From positions 2,480,001 through 2,544,000 of the forward strand of contig NW_026946366.1 of the NCBI RefSeq assembly GCF_035222375.1: a stretch of 64,000 bases of DNA, written 5' to 3'. The position numbers and the translations under genes are program-made. This DNA is from Podospora pseudocomata. Taxonomy: Eukaryota > Ascomycota > Sordariomycetes > Sordariales > Podosporaceae. This document shows, one piece after another, positions 47,668-57,682 of this stretch. Each line of letters begins with the position of its first letter. Position 1 is the stretch's first letter. The notes under the pieces were generated by a model, which saw only the letters and a list, made by a program, of their open reading frames with translations, searched no databases and was not told the origin of the DNA.

Positions 47668-49112
47668 TTACTCAAGGATGCGGGTGACGAGACCAGTGGC
47701 AACAGTGCGACCACCTTCTCTGATGGTGATGCGCATACCGGCCTCGACGGCAACGGGGTTGTAGAGCTCGGCCAACATCTCGACGTTGTCACCGGGCATG
47801 ACCATCTTGCTGGAGGCATCCTCGGTGCCTTCAGGGAAGTAGAGGGTGACGGACTCGTCGGCGGAGCGGATGTACATCTGGGGGCGGTACTTCTCACCGA
47901 AGCCGGAGTGACGGCCACCTTCCTCCTTGGAGAGGACGTAGAGGGAGAGCAGGAACTTCTTGTGGGCAGTGACGGTGCCGGGCTTGGCAACGACCATACC
48001 ACGCTTGATGTCCTCACGGCGGACACCACGGAGGAGAAGACCGGAGTTGTCACCGGCGCGGGACTCCTCGCAGGACTTCTTGAAGGTCTCGATGTCGGTG
48101 ACCTTGGTCTTGATGATCTCGTTGGACTTGCCAATGAGCTCGATATCGGCATCTCTCTTGAGAGTACCACGCTCGACACGGCCAGAGACGACGGTACCAC
48201 GACCGGCAATGGAGAAGACGTCCTCAATGGGCATGAGGAAAGGCTTGTCGGTGTCACGCTCGGGGGTGGGGATCCACTCATCGACAGCCTTCATGAGCTC
48301 ATCGATCTTGGACTCGCCAATCTCGGGGCGCTTGCCCTCCATGGCGCAGAGAGCAGAACCGAGAACGACGGGGGTGTTGTCACCGTCGAAGCCGTACGAG
48401 GTGAGAAGCTCACGCATCTCCATCTCGACGAGCTCCAACATCTCGGGGTCCTCAAGGGCATCGACCTTGTTGACGAAGACGACGATTCTCTGGATACCCA
48501 TCTGGCGGGCGAGGAGCAAGTGCTCACGGGTCTGGGGCATTTGTCCATCGGAAGCAGCAACGACAATGATGGCACCATCCATGGAGGCGGCACCGGTAAT
48601 CATGTTCTTGATGTAATCAGCGTGACCAGGGCAGTCGACATGGGAGTAGTGGCGGGCCTCGGTCGAGTACTCGATGTGGGCAGTGGAGATGGTGATACCA
48701 CGCTTGCGCTCTTCGGGGGCCTTGTCGATAGCGCCATACTCGAGGAAGTTGGCCATGCCCTTCTCGGCTTGCCTCTTGGTGATGGCGGCGGACAGGGTAG
48801 TCTGGGAGCTCGGTTAGTGGGGGGTGAGGGCGCAAATTGGGCGCATTCCCGGAGATGTGCGGACCTTTCCATGATCGACGTGACCGATTGTGCCTTGAAC
48901 AGTTGTTAGTAACGGTGGCAGGTTCGAGATAATTTGAGGATTAACGCACCAATGTTGACGTGGGGCTTGGTGCGCTCAAAAACAGCGTACGACCGGGCAA
49001 AGTTGAGGATGGGAGTGCGGGTCTGGCGCTGGAGCTGGACCAGAGGAGTGGCAGACTGTCTGAGGGTGGCCGCCCTCAGGAAGGGGGCAATGGTTCTGAG
49101 GAGGGCAGGCAT
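47668..49112 (-). CDS. tuf1: Mitochondrial translation elongation factor Tu
   Basis: Three exons (49112-48950, 48893-48865, 48801-47668) encode 441 residues. The N-terminus [20 protein letters not shown] is a typical Arg-rich matrix-targeting presequence. The G1 loop GHVDHGKT spans the 29-nt second exon and its flanks. [11 protein letters not shown] is the switch I region, then [12 protein letters not shown] and NKVD follow in order; the GTP-binding, middle and C-terminal domains are complete, ending TGLVTRILE. It delivers aminoacyl-tRNA to mitochondrial ribosomes. The start was placed at 49112 because the frame upstream opens only with GTG. Intron 2 has a GTCCGC donor, weaker than the window norm, but acceptor and frame are clear. 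Strong C-ending codon bias fits high expression. Confidence 0.96.
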
Positions 49113-49759
49113 GGTGACAATCTGGGAATCGCTCACAAAAACAGAGGGATGCCGAAGGGGCGGAGAGGTGGGATCAACTGGATGTTGAAGAGTTCGAGCT
49201 GCACAAGTTAGAAAATTTGGGAGCCCAGGGGTTCATCCAAACCCGCTAGTGCTGCCCGGGTCGGGATTGCACGGACTGCCTTGCGCCTCGTGCTGTTTAT
49301 CTGCATTAACCTCATCCGATATCACGTGGGTTCGTGCGCAACCCCGCGAGCCCCGCGAGGCATGTCGTGAGGCCCAAGGTGGACTGGAGTGGAGTCGGGG
49401 CTGGCAAGTGATATGGTAGGTTGCGCGGAAGAATGCTCAATATCAGTTAATGTCATTCAATATCTTGAGGAGCAACTTGTAACAAGGGCCCCTCGACTCT
49501 GACATCTGTAACCAATTGGCATGTGCTGGTGTTGAGTGAGTTCTTTCCTCTTCCTCCATTGCGGGTGCCCCACTGTTGCGGCTCAGAAATGTGGGCGGAG
49601 CAGCGCCTTCCCAAATAACGGGCAACTGTTTCTGATGTCTCACTGAATTGTGCATTGCAAACACTCTCACTTTGACGTTGCAAATGAGATCGGAAACCGC
49701 TCTTTGAAAGTTATCTCAATATACCCAATTACCTTTCCATTCTCACATCAAATCAACTA
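49113..49759. other. Intergenic: EF-Tu promoter and tRNA-Glu upstream region
   Basis: No gene recognised. A perfect CACGTG E-box lies at 49323-49328, and a 9-bp tandem (CCCCGCGAG twice) at 49342-49359. Their function is unknown. Confidence 0.5.
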
Positions 49760-49831
49760 TCCGGTATAGTGTAACGGTTAACATATCGCGTTTTCACCGC
49801 GAAGCTCGGGGTTCGATTCCCCGTACCGGAG
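49760..49831 (+). tRNA. tRNA-Glu (UUC)
   Basis: The 72-nt sequence folds into a full cloverleaf: acceptor stem TCCGGTA/TACCGGA, anticodon stem TCGCG/CGCGA around loop TTTTCAC (anticodon TTC), T arm GGGGTTCGATTCCCC and discriminator G. No intron. A hairpin of about 31 nt (49840-49870) follows directly, then TTTTT at about 49876, which could be the Pol III stop. Confidence 0.93.
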
Positions 49832-50833
49832 TCGATTCCATCACCTCCACTCCTGTGGAGTGTTGGTGATCATTGTTTTTGGTCTTGTGGTATCTGTTTT
49901 GCTTCATTTGCGTCATCTGCTGCCATGAGGAGGTGTTCCTTCCATTTTTGTGGAATTTGGGTGCATGGCAGGTGTTGCTCCCTCTCTTCATGTTCGTTGC
50001 ATGCTTTTTTTGGCTTTCCTGGCCCCACCTAGACTTGTCGTTCCTTCCGCAACTGTTGGCCCCACCATGCACTTGCACAAAGGAGGTTGTGACACCTCGG
50101 CTTCGAGTTTACAGGTTTTGTCTTTATACTCATCAATGTCACCGCCGTCAACACATTTTCCAGAAACAGTTGCTGGAAATATGCCAACAGCGGCCAGACC
50201 GATTGGCAGAAATCCCAAGATCAGCGAGGCGATTGAGACTCTCCGTGAACTCTTCTTCCAACACCCCACACTCACAATAAGGTGCGACAGCCACCACACC
50301 CTCCCAGGCTCCCATCTTGAAGTTCTTCTCATTTTCAGACATCAATATAAGGTGAGGCTCGAGCTCTGCCCAGACTCGGCAATCGCTGACTGTCTTGGGT
50401 GATGCTTGGCATGGTTGTGGTAACCTTTGGTGTGGCTGAATGCAGGCGTAACTAAAACATGGTCGTCTGAGTGTGCTCAACTGGTTAGGTAGAATACGAG
50501 CAGATGGCGTAAACGCCTATCCTCAACAACTGATGACTCCGATGGTGTGAATCACCGCCGGCCTGGCCAGCAGGAAAGATAAATACCTCTCCCAACAATG
50601 CTTGGCAGTCTCACCACCGAAATCTCATCCGCCTTCCACAGAGTCCCAGCATCTCCTGGGCTTTAACAAAGGGTACAATGTCGTACTAATCTGTTCGCCA
50701 GGTCCGCCGTACTCTCAGCAGTCAATGCCCTGATGGTTGGTGATGAGAATATCACAATATCTTTTTGGGGGATTCCTCTGTTTCATTCCATCCTGTATGC
50801 TAAATCCGTCCCAAATAAACATCCAATTGCATG
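49832..50833. other. Inter-tRNA region with a possible tRNA relic
   Basis: No protein gene seen. At about 50465-50570 an A-box-like GCTCAACTGGTTAGG and a T-arm-like GGTGTGAATCACC occur in tRNA order, but no acceptor stem or full T loop was found. This could be a decayed tRNA gene. Confidence 0.35.
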
Positions 50834-50918
50834 GTCCGCTGGCGTAATGGCAGCGCGTCTGACTACGATTTCATATCAATCCATCAGGAGGTTCCAGGTT
50901 CGACCCCTGGGCGGATCG
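50834..50918 (+). tRNA. tRNA-Arg (ACG) with a 14-nt intron
   Basis: Acceptor stem GGTCCGC/GCGGATC, D arm TGGCGTAATGGCAGCGC, anticodon stem TCTGA/TCAGG with loop CT-ACG-A, and T arm CCAGGTTCGACCCCTGG are all present, with discriminator G. The intron (about TTTCATATCAATCC) lies one base 3' of the anticodon, the canonical place. After wobble A-to-I editing it would read CGU, CGC and CGA. A T6 run follows at once. Confidence 0.88.
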
Positions 50919-50924
50919 TTTTTT
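50919..50924 (+). terminator. Pol III terminator of tRNA-Arg
   Basis: Six T residues directly follow the tRNA-Arg discriminator base. Confidence 0.85.
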
Positions 50925-51505
50925 CTTTGCCTGGGACTCCCACTCTTGGGAGTGATAACATTCCACGTTGTTGAGTTTGGTCTGGCGATTCAGTCATTTT
51001 TGTTTTAGAAGCGAGAATTAAATCCCCCAAGATGTTTTGTGACTGTTTGGATTCGCTTGGTATCCAGCCTCGTAAGACGGCAAAAAACACAATCTCAAAA
51101 AGACTCGAAGACGCCGAGGACAATCCAGGGTTAGGGTCCCGCCACAAACTCGAATCCTGACTGCGCTCACTCTCGGTTTTCTCAAAAAGCAATTTCAGTT
51201 GATTTTTTTCCACTTCAGTGTGTTCGTGAATAGATTCCCTTGTTTGTACCAATATGTTTGATGCTCTATTTTCTCACGATATTTGACGTTCTCGGTAAAA
51301 GCGGAGTATCTTGGTCAGCAACAACCATCGGCGGTCCCTCACGGCCGCTGCCGCCGCCGATAGCAGCGCCGAGACTTTAAAACAAGTCGGCCAAACCCAC
51401 TCACTCACTTGGTCGCTGGGTGAACTCACCTTGCATGCTTGTTCATAAACTTCAGAGACTCAAACTTCCCTTGTGAACACGACTTTTAAATTTTTTTATT
51501 GAAAC
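50925..51505. other. Intergenic: methyltransferase upstream region
   Basis: No coding or RNA gene recognised; presumed promoter of the carnosine methyltransferase-like gene. Confidence 0.5.
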
Positions 51506-52840
51506 ATGGAGGTGGAGGAGGATACGTCATGGAACGGCGTCGAACACACGGGCGAGGAGGCCATCGATGTCGATGAGCTAAGAGTCATGTATTGTGCTGC
51601 TGATTCCTTCCAGTAAGTTTTCATCTCACCATCACATCACATACATATTGGATTGAAAATATTGACATGAGACGGCAGACAATACCCCCGCCTGGCCCAC
51701 TACCAAACCACCCACCTCCGCCGGCAGTCCTTCTACTCCCTCCCCCAAGCCCACCTCCGGCTCCTGTCATCCCCACCGTTCAACTACCTCGAAACGCTTT
51801 CCAAAGTCGACGACTGCATCGACTCCAACGCCGAGCTGTCCAGGGCCATCTTCAAAGCTGCCCTCTCAAACTTCAACCTGGGGGTGCCCGACGAAAAGTC
51901 ACGGACTGCTACTGGCACCCTTAAAATCCCGGATGAGTGGGCAGGCTGTGCAAAGAATGGGGATGTGGACAAGGCGAGGAGCACAATTCGTCAGTTCTAC
52001 CGGGACTGGTCGGCAGAAGGAAAAAGGGAGAGGGATGTCTGCTTCCGGAATGTCTTCAAGGTTGTTGAACAAGAGCAGAAGAGGTTGAAAGGAGGGGAGA
52101 AACTGCGGGTTTTGGTGCCGGGCGCGGGGTTGGGGAGGTTGGTGTTTGAACTGTTTCTACGGGGGTGTATAGCGGAGGGGAATGAGATTTCCTACCACCA
52201 ACTGCTGGCGAGCTCTTACATCTTGAACTGCTGCGAGCGGGCGGGGCAGTACGAGGTTTTCCCTTGGGTGCATGGGTTTTCGAATCATAGGACAAGAAGG
52301 GATCAGTTTAGGGGGTACAAGGTGCCGGATGTGCACTGTATGAGCGAGACAATGAGGGTGCAGGAGGAGACGGGCAGGGTCGGCGAGATGAGCATGACGG
52401 CTGCGGATTTCTTGTGCGAGTACGCCAAGGAGGAAAACGCGGGGGCGTTTGATGTGGTGGCGGCGGTTTTTTTCCTCGATACGGCCCCGAATCTGATTAG
52501 GTATTTGGATGTGATTTATGGGTGTTTGAAGCCGGGGGGGGTGCTGGTGAACTTTGGGCCGTTGCTGTGGCATTTCGAGGGGGTGATGCCGAATAAGAGT
52601 GAGAACGGGGCCCATATGAGCGGCGGGGATGATATGACGGGGATTGCGGAGCCGGGGAATTTTGAGCTGACGGATGAGGAGGTGATGGAGCTGGTGACAA
52701 AGGTTGGGTTCGTGGTTGAGTCGAGGGAGACGGGGGTCGAGGCGCCGTATATACATGATACCGAGTCCATGCTGCAGACTGTGTATCGAGCCAGTACGTG
52801 GGTTGCGAGGAAGCCGGTCATCAAGGTGGATACTTCTTAG
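51506..52840 (+). CDS. Carnosine N-methyltransferase family protein (N2227 domain)
   Basis: Two exons (51506-51612, 51679-52840) with a 66-nt intron (GTAAGT...CAG) encode 422 residues. The SAM-binding motif LVPGAGLGRLVFEL is near 180-193. Family-specific segments follow: GNEISYHQL, LNCCERA, PWVHGFSNHRTRRDQFRGY and DVVAAVFFLDTAPNLIRYLD. GGVLVNFGPLLWHF is the late catalytic-region motif. Animal CARNMT1 makes anserine from carnosine and also methylates protein histidine; fungi lack much carnosine, so the natural substrate here is open. The gene converges on the SDR gene with only 67 bp between stop codons. The coding strand becomes strongly G-rich in the second half. Confidence 0.88.
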
Positions 52841-52907
52841 AGGGTGCATATATTTATCTCAAAAAAATATAAAAAAATGCTCAAAATGCTAAATAAAAAC
52901 TCCTATC

Positions 52908-53812
52908 TCAAAGCTTGGAATCCAACTGCCCCCTAGCCCACATAGCACCACCATCAATGGCGAAATCAGCACCGTTCACGTGGTTACTCGCCCGACTGCA
53001 CAGATACACAATCGCACCAGCAATATCCTCCGGTCTCCCTAACCTCCTCATCGGGTTGGCATTGGCAAACGCATCATGCCCACCGCTCATCTCCAGCAGC
53101 CCATTGCTCATCTTGCTAGGGAAAAACCCAGGGCAGATGCTGTTCACGCTGATATGCCTCGGGCCCAATTCCACAGCCAAGTTCCTCCCCAGGTGAATAA
53201 CCGCCGCCTTGCTAGCACTGTACCCATACGTGCCCTGCTTGCCCAAAGTACCAATCCCCAACCCAGCCACCGATGCAGTGATAATCACCTTTGACGGCGT
53301 CTCAACGCTGGCGTTCTTGCTCATGAGGGGCACGAAGTCACGGATGAGGTTAAAGACGCCCTTGACGTTGAGGTCCATGACTTTGGAAAAGGCCGAGTCG
53401 GAGTGAGTGTCGATGTACTCGCCCCATGTGGCGCCGGCGTTGGCGAGGAGGATGTCGACATGGTCGGTGTGCTTCTTCACCTGCTCGACGAGGTGGGTGA
53501 CGCCGGCTTGGGTGGCGCAGTCGGCCGGCACAGAGATGGCCTTGGCGCCGGGGGAGAGGTTGGGGAGGGCGTTGAGGGTGGCGACGGCGGATTCGCAGGC
53601 GGCGGCCTTGCGCGAGGAGATGAAGACGAGGGAGGCGCCGGATTGGAGGATGCTAATGGGGGGTGTTAGTGACGTGATTGATACGGACTGACAGGATGAA
53701 CATACGCAGAAGCAGCACTCAACCCCAAACCACGGGAGCCACCGGTGATGACGGCAACCTTGCCCTTCAGGGAAAACAGGGACGAGAAGTCTTCGAGCTG
53801 AGCTTCGGCCAT
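52908..53812 (-). CDS. Short-chain dehydrogenase/reductase
   Basis: Two exons (53812-53706, 53652-52908) with a 53-nt intron (GTATGT...TTAG, branch CTAAC) encode 283 residues. The Rossmann cofactor motif TGGSRGLG is at 23-30, LLANAGA marks strand 4, and the catalytic YSASK is at about 178-182 after ITASVAG. The GxxR near the strand-1 loop (Ser-Arg) suggests NADPH preference. The C-terminus NGADFAIDGG is typical of classical SDRs. It resembles the RhlG/3-oxoacyl-reductase-like group of fungi, but the substrate cannot be told. The residues ending QLDSKL might be a weak peroxisomal PTS1 (SKL), a clear canonical tripeptide, which suggests peroxisomal location. ATG 53812 is preferred over the upstream frame. 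Confidence 0.92.
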
Positions 53813-54464
53813 TGTATCGGTCTCGGTGTGAGAAAAGATGAGAGATGAAACAGACAAACAACTAGAATTGGGACAAAGGAGGTGGATGTTATAATTTCCA
53901 GCCCTCGAGGTATGTACCCGCTATATCGCTACCGCCGATCCGGTTCGGTTCCCTTTCCCGGGGTGGTGGAGCTTAACTCAGGGGGTTTATACTAGATCGT
54001 GAAATCTGCGGGGAACCCCAGCTGTGCCTCGGCCTCGGTCCATCACCCCGCCCTTTAAAGCTACAATTCCGGCTTTAGCCTCGCCCAGGGGGAGGCTAAC
54101 CTCGGCGATAAGCACATAGGTAAGAGGCAAGCTCTTTGATATCTTTCTGTCTTGACACTGGCCAATCATCTTACACTATCAGTAACATAAAAAGAAAGAC
54201 CCAAAGCCTCAAGGATCGAATTGGTACAAAATACGCTCACAAAACTAAGTACAGTAGCTAAGCTAGCTGGATAGAAATTCCGCAACATCAGAAACCATAA
54301 AAGAACAAGGCTGTGGCCTAGGTACCGGTGCTGTTACCAAATTTTGGCGTAGCCTATAGAGGATGCTCTTCCAACCACAGATTTCGCTTGGGAAAAAAAG
54401 CCCAAGGCTTCCTGAAAAGCACGTCAACACAAAGCAGCCCCAACGGCCGGTCAGTCTCCGAATT
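53813..54464. other. Intergenic: SDR promoter and 3' UTR of the Herp-like gene
   Basis: No gene recognised. The first 300 nt are GC-rich and palindrome-rich (CGGGGAACCCC near 54010). Confidence 0.5.
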
Positions 54465-56771
54465 TTATACCTCCACCAAAGGAGCCTGAGCCTGAGGCTG
54501 GGGCTGTACTGGAGACTCCTCTTGCTGCCCATGGTCCGCTCCATCTTCATGTCCTGGTTGCTGCCCTTCCGTCTGGGCCTCCTGGGCTGCTCGAGCAGCG
54601 GCCCTCTCCCGTTCGGCAGCCTCTTCAGCAGCTCTCCTCTCCTCCCTTTCCCGCGCCTCCAGTTGCTGAATATGTCTCTCTGCAACCCCTGGCGCCAAAC
54701 TGGCCAGAAGCAAGATACCTGCTCTCTCTAGCCACCTGGCCTGGTTTTGTAGCCAATTTCCATTAGCATTCCGTCTCTGCGCTACCAACCGCCGCGCAGT
54801 CTCCGCCGGATCGGGGTTGCCAACCTGAGCAGCCCCTGCTGGTGCGTTCTGTGCTGGTCTCTGTTGATTCTGATGTTCCGGATTGGGGATCAGGTTCTCA
54901 ATATGCTCTCTGATGGGCTGAAACACTTCGTTGACCAAGGCGTTCAAAATCCCTGTATGGAACGCCAGGAGGATCAGGGACACTATACTCAACGACAGCC
55001 ACCGTTCCCATGAGGGGTTGCTGTAGGAGAACCAAAAGGCAAAAGCGGCCAGACGAATGATGAGCCACACGGTGGGCCAGGCAGCCACCACCCACCCTCC
55101 AGGGTTGCCCTGATGTCCAAACTGTGGAGGCCGGACAAGAGGAGGGTTAGCTGGAGCTGCCACTTGGGCCTGCTGAACCCGATGCCGAAGGCCGTCGACA
55201 GGATGAGCCTGGAAACCTGCTTGGGCTTGTCCCTGCTGGGGTTGTACCGGCCCGTGAGCTGCTGCATTTGGGTTTGGCCAGAGAGGCGGTGGCACCGGTC
55301 CGGGTTGCGGCTGCTGGAAAGCCAATGGCATGGGGCTCGGTTGAAAAGGTGGCAGGTACATGGCTGGCGGGGGATAGAATGGAGGTGGGTAGAAAAGAGG
55401 GGCTGCCATAGGAGGTATGCCGAAACCCATGGGCTGGTAGACGTGCTGTGGTGGCCTCACAGGTAAAGCATGTGGCTGCCGCGAGGTGTACAGATCTAGA
55501 GGACTGTTTACCAGTAACGCACGAGGACCAGCCTGGTCGTACAAAATATGAACCTCGAGATCATCCAAGGCCCGAGCTTGGGACTGTCCCTGTTGGCCCT
55601 GGGGTTGTGATTGAGATTGACCCTGTGGTGCTACCTGCCGCTGCAGCGGCGGAATACCATAGGCAGCATGTCTGGTGTGGGGATCTGGGGTCGCAGAACG
55701 ACTGGCATGTCTGGATACACCGGGAAAGAGAGGCGTAGTCACCCCAGGTTGAATTGGCTGAATAGGCCCATTGGAATTCGCAAGATTAGCCGCCATGTTT
55801 GCTAAGGATGCGCCAGATGCACTTCTTTGCATCGCATCAGTGATGGTTTGCGAGGCCCTAGCGGCGTCATCACCATGGATCCAGTCACGAGTCTGGTTCG
55901 CAGAAGATGGGCGTTGACTTCCAGGGTTGGATGTAGGGCCGCCCGCTCCTGGAGCAGAGCCAGCGGCTGGCGCAACGACCTCGTTCTGAACAGTGATGCG
56001 TACTTGTTGTCCGTTGGGCCCAACCATATCCCGCGTCAAGGCATGCGCCGGGTGCTCAGCCCCCATGACCGGGCCGTGGTGGACGCCATCGAGAGGCGGA
56101 ATACCATATCCAAAGTGTCGTTGAGTATTCATATGCGCTACTTGCCGCTGAAAGGCCTCCCGCTGAAGGTGAGCACCCCACTGAACCATATCTTGGTGTT
56201 GTAGGTGATGGACCATTGGCTGTGGAGGCGGGATAAAGCCGGCGGCTGCCACACGGATTCCATGCTGAGGGTGAAACTGGATATGTGGCTGGCGGCCAAA
56301 TGGAGGTTGCGCATGGTTGTTGGGAGGGGCATTCGCATTGCCAGGCGCAGGGCTCTGGCCACGGTTCGGTGTTGCGAGCTGGGGGGTGTTGCCAGACGGC
56401 TGGTTGACAACATCTCTGATCACCATATGAAGAGATTGTTGGTCGCCGCTTGATCGGATCTAAGCAACAGTATTAGCACACCAAGTCGAGAGAAAGCGAC
56501 ACAGTAACGTTACACTTACCACCTGTTCTGTAAAGACATCCAGCAATGTGTCGGTATCGCGCTGCAACAGATGGCCGCGGTAGATGAATCTGATTTGCTC
56601 GTCGGATGGTCGTGAGGGGAGTCCCTCTCGAACTTTGGCCTTGAGCTGGCGCAAAGTGGTAGCAGCTGGTGTTCGGGCGAAGCTTAGTAAAGTGCCGCTT
56701 GGCTGGATGAGGTTGAGGTTAACGACCAAGGGCGCATCCTCCTGTGGAGCGGCGACCTGCTCGTCCGCCAT
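54465..56771 (-). CDS. Herp/Usa1-like ubiquitin-domain ER membrane protein
   Basis: Two exons (56771-56520, 56459-54465) with a 60-nt intron (GTAAGT...TTAG) encode 748 residues. An N-terminal ubiquitin-like domain (about 14-100) begins LVVNLNLIQPSG and includes RFIYRGHLLQ and LHMVIRDVV; the intron lies inside it. A long disordered Pro/Gln/His-rich stretch follows. Near 537-590 are two adjacent hydrophobic segments (WPTVWLIIRLAAFAFWF and LSIVSLILLAFHTGIL), a hairpin like that of mammalian HERP and yeast Usa1. The tail has an Arg/Glu/Ala coiled coil. Herp and Usa1 scaffold the Hrd1 ligase and link it to Derlin. Domain order supports the family, but sequence identity outside the ubiquitin fold is low. 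An in-frame ATG at 56813 could add 14 residues. Confidence 0.78.
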
Positions 56772-57682
56772 GTTTGCTGCTAGTATCTGTTGGTCAAGAT
56801 GATGAGTGGGCAATGGCGACGAGACTGGAGAGAAAAGGTGGGCGGCGCTGTCAATTATTCATGGAAGTCAAGAAAGACGCATGCCAGGCACGGACAGTCT
56901 GGGGCGCTCGGAGCGTCGATGTTGATGTGGGTGAGGGTGAGGTGGGCGCAAGCAAACAAGGGAGAGTCAGTCGGTCACGTCGCGGAGAAAAAAGGAGAGA
57001 CCACGTTGTTGGAAAAGAAGGGAGCAAAATCGAACTTGTTGCGCATCCTATTGATGTGGAGAGGTAAAGTGTTATGTCTGAAATAAAAAAAAGTCCGCTC
57101 TTCGCATTGAAGAGAGAGAGCTGTTGTTGAGCACCACCCACACTCACTGCCTTGCTCTTGCTCGGTCAGCTTCCAAATTCCACGCTGTCATTCAAGATGG
57201 AGGGTGGCCCCAGGTATCGGTACCCGACCCCACGCTGGGTGGCCCCCTGTACACAGGAAATCAGCGGAATCACATGTGATTAATCAAACTATTCTGTAAA
57301 AAATAGGGGATACATGTACCCACCACACGCGACCAATGGTGCCCCCCCAAACGGCGCCTTGCCATCCCGGGATAACGGCTCTGGGCGGGAAACACCGTCG
57401 CATCCACTGGTTCGCTCTCTCTTTCAGTCTGAAAAGCAAGCTGCGTCATGAGAGTGACGGCTTGAGCTAATCGTGCAGCTGTGCCGCCTTTGCGACCGGT
57501 TTATTTCTTGTGTGACTGACTTTTGCGACTTTGCGGTATATCAACGGCCTGAGATTCCCCGCGCCTGCCCCCAGAGCCGCTGCTATTTTTTTTTTGCAGG
57601 CAGGCCAACGATGCAGGTTCGTCAACATACACCGCCTTGCTCCCCTGGTTACGGATGAGAAAAAGTTATTAAAAGGGGCAAC
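56772..57682. other. Divergent promoter region, Herp-like gene and psd1
   Basis: About 0.9 kb between divergent genes, with no coding signal. It includes G/C-rich blocks near 57200-57400 and T9 at 57587. Confidence 0.5.

Noticed and set aside
47908-48909. 333-codon plus-strand ORF
   Set aside because: It is an antisense shadow of the EF-Tu gene produced by its strong codon bias.
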